Source: JBBQZU01 sp038207425
GTDB lineage: Bacteria; Bacteroidota; Bacteroidia; Flavobacteriales_D; Cryomorphaceae
Length of the DNA stretch: 54,195 bases
Direction: 5' to 3'
Assembly: GCA_038207425.1 (NCBI GenBank)
Contig: JBBQZU010000023.1
Coordinates: 1 to 54,195 of the forward strand
Numbering within the stretch: position 1 is the first letter of the stretch; the number at the start of each line of letters is the position of its first letter. The notes under the pieces are model-generated. The model was not told the DNA's origin. It ran no database searches and saw nothing but the letters and a program-made list of their open reading frames with translations. Position numbers and translations under genes: made by a program. This document shows, one piece after another, positions 8,382 through 16,940 of the stretch.

Positions 8382-9041
8382 TTATCGGAATAATGATATC
8401 CAAACAAAGCAGAGCAAACCAATTATAGCAATGATTATCAATGGCAGAAAAACATTGTATATGGCTTTTCTCAGAATGAAAGATTGTATTAAAGACACCC
8501 CGCGAATAAGTATAAAAACGCTCCACAGACCAAGTACAATTTCAAGGATGCCGAATACAACCAAACCTATTGAGTATGATAGTTTTTCGACTTCCATTTC
8601 GCTCAAAAACAATTCTTTGCCAAAGAAAATATACTTGACAATAAAGAGCAAGAAACCACATAACACTGGCACCAGCGACCAGGCGACTATGGTCTTGAAC
8701 TCACTAAATGAAGCTTTTCCACCGAGCCATTCGCCGCATTTTTGCAAAAGCCAGGCTGATATATTATAGGTAACGAAACCGCTCAATGCACCAAAGAATA
8801 CCACCGATACCATAACCAATAAAATATCCTGATTATCGCCAAGATTCTGATTGGTCGCCCTATTTAAAGCATTAACTATTCCCGCCAGCATATAGATTAA
8901 GTTGCGGTGCTTTTCGGGCATTTGGCGCAATATGTACTGCAACGTATTGGTTGGGAAAAGCCAAATATGCTTCAATATATTGCGCTGTGTTACATCGGGC
9001 CCGGGTTCTTCTACAATATCGAGTATGTTGTCGCTGGTCAT
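8382..9041 (-). CDS. Yip1-like multi-pass membrane protein
   Basis: This 219-residue protein has a soluble N-terminus (~1-70) that starts MTSDNILDIVEEPGPDVTQRN. Five hydrophobic segments follow at roughly 73-95, 112-135, 150-170, 172-190 and 195-218. The RNILKHIWLFPTNTLQYILR opening, the segment YNISAWLLQKCGEWLGG with FSEFKTIVAWSLVP, and the helix layout match bacterial proteins of the Yip1 family. Members have no established biochemical role in bacteria; membrane organisation or transport is only a guess. It lies 30 bp downstream of the lipase gene on the same strand and may be co-transcribed with it. Confidence 0.75.
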   Translation of the reverse strand: MTSDNILDIVEEPGPDVTQRNILKHIWLFPTNTLQYILRQMPEKHRNLIYMLAGIVNALNRATNQNLGDNQDILLVMVSVVFFGALSGFVTYNISAWLLQKCGEWLGGKASFSEFKTIVAWSLVPVLCGFLLFIVKYIFFGKELFLSEMEVEKLSYSIGLVVFGILEIVLGLWSVFILIRGVSLIQSFILRKAIYNVFLPLIIIAIIGLLCFVWISLFR

Positions 9042-9071
9042 AGGGGGCTAAGATTATCTGGTTGCACTAAA

Positions 9072-10163
9072 TTATCCTCTAATCATTGCCGTAAGTTGCA
9101 TATATGCATCGTGGTAGTGATGCACAAATATATTCGCAGGATCGTCTTTAAAGGTGCTGTAGTAAGTTCCATCAGGTGTGAGAACAATGGTGGTGCCGGT
9201 GCGCACATAATTATCGGTATGGGCATATTCAGGCACTTCGAGTCCTTCAATTTTGCTCACCACCATTTTTTCTGTTATCGCACCAGGGTACTTTTCATAA
9301 TTGGCTTGCGCTTTTCGGGTGGGTTTGTCCAGCTTTTTATACACGTGTTTCATTGCCATCCTTTCGGCAAAAGGTTGTTTTTTTATAATTTTTGAAGCAT
9401 TTACAAGAAGGTTTGTTGGATTAAAGTCGTTGATTGTCCGTATGGAGAATGGCACTTCTGGCACCCAGTCGGCGGCGTTTACCATATTAAATGCCCAACC
9501 AGCCTGTATTGATGCTTCGTAGCCATATGCAAAGTGCCGGTTGCCCGGTTTGGGTGCAGCGCTGCAATAGGTTTTAAGCTGCATACCCGCTTGCAGCCTG
9601 CCGCTATTGCTAAGTTGAAGCAGATAGGCCAGCGCGCCACCTTGGCTGTGGCCTACAATAATGAATTGATTGATTCCTGCGCTTTGTAAAGAATCAATTT
9701 TGGGTACTATTTCATTCGCCAGAAATGCCATGCCTACCAGCCAGCCTGCATGCACTGCAGCCCGGGGATGCGGCGCAAGATAATTATCAAAGGCACCAGC
9801 TTTACCCAGTTTCAATTTACCTTGAGCAGGCACCATCACGGCGTATACATTCTCAAGCCAGCTATCAGCATTGGGTGTAGTGCCGCGCATGCTTATTACC
9901 GCCCTTCCATTGTCGTTAGTCCACAAATCCCACAAATTGTCGAGCGCCATCGGGGCCGATCTATAATGCGAACGAAAATCGCGCGGTGGTTCATACTTTA
10001 TGGAGTAAGCAGTATCATTTGCCGTACGCACTGATATGCGCATCAACTCCAAATATTCTTCCCTATCAAACCCGGGACGTAAAGGCTGTGAAAAAGCCAT
10101 TTGCACACATGCCGCGGAGATGAGCAGCAAAATCCATTTTAAATTTCTAATTAATTCTACCAT
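9072..10163 (-). CDS. Secreted class 3 lipase (alpha/beta hydrolase)
   Basis: This 363-residue protein has a signal peptide (hydrophobic to about residue 25, cleavage near AFSQP). The nucleophile elbow GHSQGG places the catalytic serine at S173. D232 in NAADWVPEVP is the likely acid, and a C-terminal histidine (around HHYHDAY) the third triad member. SMRGT (91-95) forms the oxyanion strand. These are features of Lipase_3 (fungal-type lipases), which hydrolyse triacylglycerols or other esters outside the cytoplasm. The actual substrate is unknown. The start is divergent from the dipeptide epimerase gene, with 114 bp between them. Confidence 0.85.
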   Translation of the reverse strand: MVELIRNLKWILLLISAACVQMAFSQPLRPGFDREEYLELMRISVRTANDTAYSIKYEPPRDFRSHYRSAPMALDNLWDLWTNDNGRAVISMRGTTPNADSWLENVYAVMVPAQGKLKLGKAGAFDNYLAPHPRAAVHAGWLVGMAFLANEIVPKIDSLQSAGINQFIIVGHSQGGALAYLLQLSNSGRLQAGMQLKTYCSAAPKPGNRHFAYGYEASIQAGWAFNMVNAADWVPEVPFSIRTINDFNPTNLLVNASKIIKKQPFAERMAMKHVYKKLDKPTRKAQANYEKYPGAITEKMVVSKIEGLEVPEYAHTDNYVRTGTTIVLTPDGTYYSTFKDDPANIFVHHYHDAYMQLTAMIRG

Positions 10164-10277
10164 TTCTCTTTCGCTTTCTGTCGCAATGATCGCAATTTTT
10201 CAGTCCCCTTCACAGCAGATTAACAAAAATGCTATTTTCATCAATATATTAATGCCGTTTATATCTTCACAGCCTGA

Positions 10278-11297
10278 ATGAAAATAACAGCCACTCCCTA
10301 TGCCCTTCAGTTTCGTCACCCATTTAAGCTGGCATCGGGGGTGAGGAGCCATACCGATACAGTAATCATCAAGCTCGAACACGAAGGTATTACCGGCTAT
10401 GGTGAGGCATCATTGCCGCCTTACCTTACGGAAAATGTGCAGAGCGTATTGGCATTTTCCGAAAAGGTAAACCCATCACAGCTTGTCGCTGAAGATATTG
10501 GTGAGGCCTTGTTTCACCTGAATTATGTGGACTTTGGAAATTCCGCCGCCAAGGCCGCCTTTGACATTGCATTGCACGATATGCATTGCAAAATGAAAGG
10601 AATTAGCTTAAGTGCCTACTATGAAATTACCGAAAGCAAGCCGGTATATTGCAGCTTTACGCTGGGCATATCTACTGAGGCAGAGATGGCAGAGAAACTG
10701 AAACTCGGCGCCGATTTCAAACTTATAAAGCTCAAACTGGGCACTCCGACTGACAAGCTATTGATAGACAGATTTCTGAAGCAGTGCGATAAACCCTTTT
10801 TTGCTGATGTAAACCAGGGCTGGGTGGATCCATCCTACGCCCTCGACATGGCGGGTTACCTTTCGGAAAAAGGGGCGTTGTTTATAGAACAACCGATGCC
10901 CGTTGCCATGCGCGATGAAATGGCTTGGCTCTCTGAGGTATGCAATATTCCTTTTGTGGCCGATGAGTCGGTACAGGGTTTTGATTCCATCCATGAAATG
11001 CTCGGCATTTTTAAGGGTATCAACATAAAACTTATGAAATGTGGTGGCCTTGCTGAGGCCTACCGCATGATCGATTTCGCACGCTTTATGGGGCTTAAAG
11101 TGGTACTCGGATGTATGGCCGAGAGCTCATGTGCCGTTACTGCGGCTGCGCATCTGGCGCCCCTTGCCGACTATGCCGACCTCGACGGCCCTTTGCTTAT
11201 TACCAACGATCCCTTTACCGGAGTGGCTTACTACGAAGGAAAGCTAGTGAAGCCACAAGGTTTCGGTCATGGGGCAGTACTGCGGATAGAATTATAA
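10278..11297 (+). CDS. Dipeptide epimerase (L-Ala-D/L-Glu type), enolase superfamily
   Basis: This 339-residue member of the muconate lactonising subgroup has K151-x-K153 (LIKLKLG) and K251 (INIKLMK) as the two catalytic bases. The metal ligands are D177 (FADVNQGW), E204 (FIEQPMP) and D229 (VADES). The CGGLAEAYRM and GCMAESS strands match L-Ala-D/L-Glu epimerases, which recycle murein peptides. A TATCTTCA box (10262-10269) only 9 bp before the ATG suggests a very short leader. Other dipeptide specificities in this family are possible and cannot be told apart by eye. Confidence 0.88.
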   Translation: MKITATPYALQFRHPFKLASGVRSHTDTVIIKLEHEGITGYGEASLPPYLTENVQSVLAFSEKVNPSQLVAEDIGEALFHLNYVDFGNSAAKAAFDIALHDMHCKMKGISLSAYYEITESKPVYCSFTLGISTEAEMAEKLKLGADFKLIKLKLGTPTDKLLIDRFLKQCDKPFFADVNQGWVDPSYALDMAGYLSEKGALFIEQPMPVAMRDEMAWLSEVCNIPFVADESVQGFDSIHEMLGIFKGINIKLMKCGGLAEAYRMIDFARFMGLKVVLGCMAESSCAVTAAAHLAPLADYADLDGPLLITNDPFTGVAYYEGKLVKPQGFGHGAVLRIEL

Positions 11298-11405
11298 TCT
11301 GATTTTGCGGAAGCATAGCAGCAGATCAAAATTTTCGTTTTTTACAATAGTTGAAAGAAAATATCTGGGCCTTTGCTGCTACCTTAGTACACTAAATTAC
11401 ACACC

Positions 11406-12419
11406 ATGAAATACCGATTATTTGGCCGCAGCGGGCTGCGCGTTTCTGAAATATGCCTCGGCACCATGACCTTCGGCACCGAGTGGGGTTGGGGTTGCGA
11501 TTACGAAACCAGCCGCGCCGTATTTGATACCTATGCAAATGCCGGTGGCAACTTTGTAGATACTGCCAACCGATACACCGAAGGTACCAGCGAACGATGG
11601 CTCGGTGAATTTATAAAAGACGACCGCGATCATTTTGTACTTGCCACAAAATACACCCTGCACGACCGCCTCGGCGACCCCAACTTTGCAGGATCGCACC
11701 GCAAGAATATGATGCGCTCAGTGGAAGAAAGCCTCCGCAGGCTGCAAACCGACCATATAGACCTGCTTTGGGTGCACGCATGGGATTTTTACACCCCGGT
11801 AGATGAAGTAATGCGCGGCCTCGACGACCTGATACGCAGCGGCAAGGTGCATTATATAGGAGTGAGCGATACGCCTGCTTGGATGGTAGCCCGAGCCAAT
11901 ACCATGGCCGAGTTGCGCGGGTGGAGCAGCTTTGCAGGTTTGCAGGTGGAGTATAGCCTGCTGCAGCGCACACCCGAGCGCGACCTAATTCCTATGGCCG
12001 ATGAGCTTGGTTTGGCCATCACCCCATGGGCACCGCTGGCAGGGGGTGCCCTTTCGGGAAAATACCTCAAAGGAGATAGTGGCCGTGTGAAACCAGAGAG
12101 CCTCCGCAGGAACGACCGCAGCAATCAAATTGCAGCACTCGTAGGAATTGTAGCTGGCGAGATGGGCGTTTCACCTGCACAAGTGGCCGTGCGCTGGGCC
12201 ATGCAACAAGATTTTACTTCAATCCCGATAATAGGTGCAAGGCGAAGCGAACAGCTTGAAGAGACCCTCCAGGCAGCCAATATTGAAATACCTGCCCACC
12301 TCATGCAAGCACTCAATGAAGCCACCGTCATAGAACTTGGATTCCCGCATGAATTTTTGGCTTCTGCCGATGTAAAGCGGGTTGTGTATGCCGGTACTTA
12401 CGATCAGATAGTGCCGTAG
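11406..12419 (+). CDS. Aldo/keto reductase
   Basis: This 337-residue (alpha/beta)8 barrel NAD(P)H oxidoreductase has the tetrad D52 (FVDTANRY), Y57, K82 (ATKYT) and H124 (LWVHAWD). The N-terminal MKYRLFGRSGLRVSEICLGTM and the C-terminal cofactor segment SIPIIGARRSEQLEETLQA match the AKR group that includes YdhF/Tas-like enzymes. The substrate is probably a carbonyl compound but not identified. The gene is visibly GC-richer than the island that follows 14032. A TACCTTAG element at 11380-11387 is a candidate -7 box. Confidence 0.9.
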   Translation: MKYRLFGRSGLRVSEICLGTMTFGTEWGWGCDYETSRAVFDTYANAGGNFVDTANRYTEGTSERWLGEFIKDDRDHFVLATKYTLHDRLGDPNFAGSHRKNMMRSVEESLRRLQTDHIDLLWVHAWDFYTPVDEVMRGLDDLIRSGKVHYIGVSDTPAWMVARANTMAELRGWSSFAGLQVEYSLLQRTPERDLIPMADELGLAITPWAPLAGGALSGKYLKGDSGRVKPESLRRNDRSNQIAALVGIVAGEMGVSPAQVAVRWAMQQDFTSIPIIGARRSEQLEETLQAANIEIPAHLMQALNEATVIELGFPHEFLASADVKRVVYAGTYDQIVP

Positions 12420-12576
12420 ATTATTGAATCTGCGCTGCAGGCCACCGTTGTGATTGTATACCCCAATCCCATAAAAGGTAGTGATGCTTACATTTGGCGA
12501 TATACCATGGGTGTAACAAAGCGCGTTTCCAACTCTCAAAATTGAACTTACACACGCTCCATTTGTTTAAATTCTT

Positions 12577-13218
12577 ATGAAACATATATCGATCGCCGTT
12601 CTGACTCTTATCCTAGCAGCCTGCACACAGGCGCAGGATACCCCAAAACCCCAAGCCTACGCTGGGCCGCCTGTGGAAGTACCAATGCAAAACGGTATGA
12701 AGCGGGCGTATTTTGCCAGTGGTTGTTTTTGGTGTGTCGAAGCCATTTACGAAAGTGTGCACGGCGTGGAAGAATCCATCTCAGGTTACGCAGGCGGCCA
12801 TACTGAGAACCCCACATATGAGAGTAGCAATACAGGCCGCACCGGCCATGCCGAAGCGGTTGAGATAATATACGACCCAAAGGTGGTGAGCTTCGCAACC
12901 CTGGTTGATGTGTACTTCGGTTCGCAGAATGTAACACAGGTAAATGGGCAGGGCAACGACCGCGGCTCGCAATATAGGTCCATCATCTTTTACCAAAACG
13001 ACGAAGAGAAGCACATCATTGAACAGAAAAAAGCGGCCACAGAAAAATCAATCGGTGAGAAGGCTGGTGCCGAAGTAATGCCTTTTCAGAATTTCTGGGT
13101 TGCCGAAGGTTACCATCAGAATTACGAAAAGCTGAATCCCGACAATTCTTACGTTAAGGCGGTGAGCGTGCCGAGACTCAACAAGTTTAAGGCGAAATAC
13201 CCCGAACTACTCAAGTAA
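12577..13218 (+). CDS. msrA: Peptide methionine sulfoxide reductase A, lipoprotein form
   Basis: This 213-residue enzyme reduces methionine-S-sulfoxide in oxidised proteins. The signature GCFWC holds catalytic C50 and C53. GYAGGHTENPTY, GHAEAVEI, DRGSQYRS and the C-terminal AEGYHQNY segment are all family-typical. The N-terminus MKHISIAVLTLILAAC is a lipoprotein signal with the lipidated cysteine at C16, so this copy repairs proteins in the periplasm. The stop region overlaps the convergent methyltransferase gene by 12 bp. Its position at the edge of a peroxide-stress island is suggestive, though its base composition belongs to the flank. Confidence 0.95.
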   Translation: MKHISIAVLTLILAACTQAQDTPKPQAYAGPPVEVPMQNGMKRAYFASGCFWCVEAIYESVHGVEESISGYAGGHTENPTYESSNTGRTGHAEAVEIIYDPKVVSFATLVDVYFGSQNVTQVNGQGNDRGSQYRSIIFYQNDEEKHIIEQKKAATEKSIGEKAGAEVMPFQNFWVAEGYHQNYEKLNPDNSYVKAVSVPRLNKFKAKYPELLK

Positions 13219-14010
13219 GGTTCGTTGGCGCACCGCTTCGAATATCAGCACCGCAGCGGCGTTTGATACATTCATAGAATCGATCATACCATGCATGGGT
13301 ATAATGATTTGTTCATCGGCTCTGCGCAACCAAAAGTCGCTGAGACCCTCTGACTCAGACCCCATAATTAAGGCCGTAGGACTTCGGTAGTCAAAGCCAT
13401 GGTACGGAGCGCTCGCCGTAAGTGCCGCTGCGTAGGTTTTAATACCCGAATTGCGAAGCCATTGCAAGGCAGCTTCATTGCTTGTTGCCGCCACAGGCAT
13501 TGTAAATAGCGTACCCACGCTGCTTCGCACCACATTCGGATTGTAGAAATCTGTGGCTGGGTCGCATATGATCACACCCGTAATACCTGCTGCATCGGCG
13601 GTGCGGAGCATGGCGCCAATATTGCCGGGTTTCTCCACTTTTTCAAGTACCAGATACAGGGCAGGTTTATTGGGCGAGCCTTTCGGCAAATGCTCAAGCG
13701 ATAAAGGGCGTGCTTTTGCCAAGGCGATTACGCCACCACTGCCTTGCCGGTAGGCAAGCTTATCGTGTACTTCTTCGGTGATGTCAATATACTCGCAGGT
13801 GCCGGTATCAATAGGGTAGTCGGGGTCGGCTTGGTAAATATCGTCGCATATCCAAAGCGAATCAAGCTCAAAGCCTGCGCTCATAGCAAGGGAAACCTCA
13901 CGTACTCCTTCTACCACAAACAGGCCCTGCTCCCTGCGCTCACGGGGTTTTTGAAGAGCCACGAGGTTTTTCACCCGCTGGTTTTGGGTACTTGATATGC
14001 GCAACGCCAT
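13207..14010 (-). CDS. SpoU/TrmH-family RNA 2'-O-methyltransferase
   Basis: The SPOUT knot motifs are complete: motif 1 NIGAMLRTADAAG, motif 2 IMGSESEGL and motif 3 IPMHGMIDSMNVSNAAAVLIFE. The N-terminal RNA_ribose substrate-binding domain is also present (NQRVKNLVALQKPRERREQG). These enzymes methylate a ribose in tRNA or 23S rRNA using S-adenosylmethionine. I chose the second methionine (MALRISSTQNQ, 14010) because the family normally starts there; the frame opens 21 bp earlier at 14031 with a similar MALR. The RlmB/TsnR-like target is not determinable. The 3' end overlaps msrA convergently. Confidence 0.9.
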   Translation of the reverse strand: MALRISSTQNQRVKNLVALQKPRERREQGLFVVEGVREVSLAMSAGFELDSLWICDDIYQADPDYPIDTGTCEYIDITEEVHDKLAYRQGSGGVIALAKARPLSLEHLPKGSPNKPALYLVLEKVEKPGNIGAMLRTADAAGITGVIICDPATDFYNPNVVRSSVGTLFTMPVAATSNEAALQWLRNSGIKTYAAALTASAPYHGFDYRSPTALIMGSESEGLSDFWLRRADEQIIIPMHGMIDSMNVSNAAAVLIFEAVRQRTLLE

Positions 14011-14031
14011 GCTTTTATTTCTAAGTGCCAA

Positions 14032-14465
14032 GTTTAGGTATTTTTTAATGGATTATTAAGGAAAGGAAGCGGAGTATAGCCGTTATTACTTTAAATGGCA
14101 AATTGTCAAAGGGTTGAGTTTAGCGCTTGTAAAGGGTTAATCACGTTCGACTCAGAAAAGGGGTAGCCATTACAGAAGGTGCCTTCAACCCAATGCGGCG
14201 TAAACGCAGTTCTATGGCACCTAACGGAAATAATTGACCGGGCTGGTAGGCCAAGCTGGAGTGCGATGCCCGGTGGCAACTCAAATAAAGCGCTATTCTC
14301 TAACTGCGGAGATATAAGCCACAACAAAAATTTCACCGTCCGTTGGAGAGTCTGTGCGAGAACCATACATTTGTCAATGACCAAAACAACCTTTGGATAT
14401 TCGATAGATGCGAAATTGAAAGGACTTGCGGAAAAATTGATGTTAGTTCAATACTATAACAAAAC
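14032..14465. other. Gene-poor stretch at the left edge of the island
   Basis: These 434 bp carry no convincing gene on either strand. An inverted pair GGTGCC (14178-14183) / GGCACC (14216-14221) encloses a smaller GCGT / ACGC hairpin (14198-14207). Open frames of 90-96 codons here have no recognisable protein character. It may be the remnant of a mobile element or decayed genes, but I cannot name it. Confidence 0.4.
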
Positions 14466-14816
14466 ATGAGAAAAATTTCAGTACTTATTTTATTCATAGG
14501 ATTACTCACACTATCAATCAAAGCTCAAACTAGTTCAGAAACTGAATTGGTGATAATTAGAGTGTTAGAGTATAGAGCGGGCACCACAAACGAATATTCT
14601 CCTGTTATTCATATAACTGAAAATGATGGTTCATACCGGGTAATTGAACTTGAGAAGCATATAAAAAATTACCTCCTCAGAACAACCGATAACCAAAAAA
14701 AAATTCATTAAGAATTACAAGCATATCTAAACAAAGGATATGAGATTGTAGGACACACCAGAAGCATGGAAAATCTAATCGTATATTTTGAAGACTACAT
14801 CTTAATAAAAAAATAG
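14466..14816 (+). pseudogene. Small secreted protein gene interrupted by an in-frame stop
   Basis: The frame starts at an ATG with a signal peptide (MRKISVLILFIGLLTLSIKAQ) and runs 81 codons to TAA at 14709-14711. In the same frame translation resumes immediately as ELQAYLNKGYEIVGHTRS and ends at TAG 14814-14816. The downstream 34 codons look like the natural C-terminus of this kind of small secreted protein (a 'LNKGYEIVG' helix and a final beta strand). Without the TAA the product would be about 116 residues. A single base change would explain the stop. The family is unknown. A nonsense mutation, a sequencing error beside the A9 run at 14695-14703, or true readthrough are all possible. Confidence 0.6.
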
Positions 14817-15028
14817 TGCCTTCAAAACCCGGAAGTAATTGTACTCTATGGGATTAATCTGCTCATGGCTCAAACACTCTAAGCAAGCCTGAAACAATGG
14901 TCTACCAAAATAATATCTAGGATGATATAAAGAGCACTATCTGGTAAAAGTATTCCAAATTGCCAACCATTAAGCCGACTTCGCAAAATTTAAAATACCT
15001 TTAGGCAACTTGATAATTGTCATCGAAT

Positions 15029-15550
15029 ATGGATACATACAAAATTCAACTTATTGAAACCTTTGTGGTGTTGGCTGGCTATGTAATAGTCAATTACATA
15101 ACTAAAAATTTTGTCAATAATTCGCTAAAAAACACACACTTGCAGCGTGGTAGAAGGAAAATTATTATTAAAGCTGTTCACATATTGTCTTTTCTAACAG
15201 CCTTAATTTTATTATCTGCTATATGGGGGCTTGAACAAAATGAAATAACTGTTTTTTTAGGTACAATTCTAACAGCATTGGGTATAGCCTTTTTTGCTCA
15301 ATGGTCATTGCTTTCAAATATTACATCCAGTCTATTGTTGTTTTTTAACCATCCGATTAAAATAGGTGATACAATAAGAGTATTGGATAAAGAATACCCA
15401 TTTGAAGGAGAAATCACTGATTTGACTTATTTTTTTGTTCATCTTAAAACAAATAGTGGTGAACTAATCACAATCCCCAATTCTATTTTATTGCAAAAAT
15501 CAGTTTCGGTTTTTGAAAAGGACAACACTTCAAAATCAACGATTGCGTGA
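15029..15550 (+). CDS. Short MscS-like mechanosensitive channel protein
   Basis: This 173-residue protein has about three hydrophobic spans (10-28, 50-72, 75-105) and the MscS pore-lining and beta-domain entry FAQWSLLSNITSSLLLFFNHP followed by IKIGDTIRV. It ends after the middle beta domain and lacks the large C-terminal cage of E. coli MscS, as short Bacteroidota relatives do. It would open on membrane tension during hypo-osmotic shock. I prefer the ATG at 15029 over a TTG four codons upstream. TACCTTTA (14996-15003) is a candidate -7 box. The gene is AT-rich like the rest of the island. Confidence 0.75.
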   Translation: MDTYKIQLIETFVVLAGYVIVNYITKNFVNNSLKNTHLQRGRRKIIIKAVHILSFLTALILLSAIWGLEQNEITVFLGTILTALGIAFFAQWSLLSNITSSLLLFFNHPIKIGDTIRVLDKEYPFEGEITDLTYFFVHLKTNSGELITIPNSILLQKSVSVFEKDNTSKSTIA

Positions 15551-15880
15551 AGCAAAAGAGTTTTCACTCGGCCTTTTGGGCTTAGAATGAAGGCTCTGCA
15601 TAATGGTCATTTCAGCCAGTTTCCGCGGCTCTGTGGCCGCTGCTCCGAAAGTGTGAACCAGGCTTTATCGGGGTATGACGATTTAACTTCAGGCAGAGCT
15701 GCGCCCGCAAATTTCGGTCAAAGCTTTGCTAGTGCTCATTTGCTCTCCAGCAGAGCTCACGTCAACTGAGATTTTGTGATGACCAATGTTAATCCTTTTT
15801 TTTCTACTTTCATCCCGTCCATTTTATGGCAAGCATACAATCCTACTGGTAGTTCTGAAAAGTTTATAAATTTACCAAGA
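15551..15880. other. Spacer between channel gene and AraC regulator
   Basis: About 225 bp after the channel stop is GC-richer than its AT-rich neighbours and contains no supported gene. From 15776 the frame of the AraC regulator is already open, but the coding character begins only at 15881. The composition jump suggests patchwork assembly of this part of the island. Confidence 0.35.
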
Positions 15881-16477
15881 ATGAAACTGCATATCAAATA
15901 CGACATAAATATTTGCTGCAAAATAATTTTGCAGGAACAATTGGATATTTTAGAAATACCTTATACAATTACGGGGTTGGGAGAAGTAGAAATTAAAAGA
16001 GCAGTTTCAATCGCCAAATACAATGAATTCGAAACATCGTTAAGAAAATACGGCATTGAAATAATTAACGATCCTAAAAATGTATTAACTCAAAAAATTA
16101 AGGATGCAATTGTGGAAATGGTTTACCTAAAGGATGCACTTCCGATGATAAATATTTCTGCATACCTTGCCAAAAAGCTAAATAGAAGTTACGCACATTT
16201 GTCAGCCACTTTTTCGGAAGTAACTTTTACAACCATTCAAAATTTTATGATTGTTCAAAAAATTGAACGCGCTAAACACGAAATTAATGAAGGCAGGGAA
16301 ACGCTTACCGAAATAGCATTCAAATTAAATTTTAGCAGTGTAGCGCACTTATCAAGCGAATTCAAAAGAATCACAGGATTAACACCTTCTGCATTTAAGC
16401 GAATAATCAGGAAACGAAAGGAAACTGACTTAGCTGAAAAACATCATGTACAATTAACAAAACCAAACCGAAATTAA
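15881..16477 (+). CDS. AraC-family transcriptional regulator
   Basis: From the ATG at 15881 the protein has 198 residues. The N-terminal ~70 residues (MKLHIKYDINICCKIILQEQ, then LGEVEI) resemble the small ferredoxin-fold domain seen in many short Bacteroidota AraC proteins. The C-terminal AraC double helix-turn-helix covers roughly 95-185: NISAYLAKKLNRSYAHLSATF, then LTEIAFKLNFSSVAHLSSEFKR and GLTPSAFKR. It lies 3 bp upstream of a receiver gene and a sensor kinase gene, so it is probably co-transcribed with them and may be their output regulator. The frame is open from 15776, but the extra 35 residues look non-coding. Confidence 0.85.
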   Translation: MKLHIKYDINICCKIILQEQLDILEIPYTITGLGEVEIKRAVSIAKYNEFETSLRKYGIEIINDPKNVLTQKIKDAIVEMVYLKDALPMINISAYLAKKLNRSYAHLSATFSEVTFTTIQNFMIVQKIERAKHEINEGRETLTEIAFKLNFSSVAHLSSEFKRITGLTPSAFKRIIRKRKETDLAEKHHVQLTKPNRN

Positions 16478-16480
16478 AAT

Positions 16481-16930
16481 ATGAACCAAGACGCCCTGTA
16501 CGTACTTCTTGCTGATGATGATGCTGATGACCGTCTTTTTTTTAAAGATGCATTTGAAGAAGTTAAAGTAAAAACAGTTGTTACCATGGTTAACGATGGT
16601 GTAGAGCTTATGAACTATCTTACCAAGCCTGAAATACGCTTACCCAACGTTGTTTTTCTTGACCTTAACATGCCCCGCAAAAGTGGAATGGAATGCTTAA
16701 AAGAAATACGCAGTAACAACAAATTTAAAGACCTTGTTATTGCCATTTACTCCACTTCAGCTTCAGAAAAAAATATTGAAGAGACATTTGCAAATGGTGC
16801 AAATATCTACATCAAAAAACCGAGCGATTTTGAAGAATTAAAAAAAATTATGGCTAAAGTAGTTACCGTCAATTGGCTACACCATTTATCTGGCTTTAAC
16901 AAAGAAAATTTTTTACTCTACGTTGAATAG
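16481..16930 (+). CDS. Single-domain response regulator, Rcp1-like
   Basis: This 149-residue receiver has acidic pocket D12-D14, phosphoacceptor D61 (FLDLNMPRKSG), S91/T92 (IYSTS) and K112/K113 (IKKP). There is no output domain. It is placed 10 bp upstream of the PAS histidine kinase gene and 3 bp downstream of the AraC gene. The LDLNMPRKSG form is typical of receivers served by PAS or phytochrome-like kinases, so the adjacent kinase is the likely phosphodonor. Confidence 0.9.
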   Translation: MNQDALYVLLADDDADDRLFFKDAFEEVKVKTVVTMVNDGVELMNYLTKPEIRLPNVVFLDLNMPRKSGMECLKEIRSNNKFKDLVIAIYSTSASEKNIEETFANGANIYIKKPSDFEELKKIMAKVVTVNWLHHLSGFNKENFLLYVE

Positions 16931-16940
16931 CAAATGATAG

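Noticed and set aside
12511..12525. 15-nt identity (GTGTAACAAAGCGCG) with 47763-47777
   Set aside because: One exact 15-mer pair is expected by chance in a window of this length, and the flanks do not match.
14145..14153. GTTCGACTC resembling a tRNA T-loop
   Set aside because: Flanking bases do not form the T-stem and no acceptor, D or anticodon arms can be drawn around it.
14219..14348. Possible integron attC site (ACCTAAC at 14219-14225, GTTGGAG at 14342-14348)
   Set aside because: The right box does not fit GTTRRRY, inner arms pair poorly, and no integrase or other cassette is visible.
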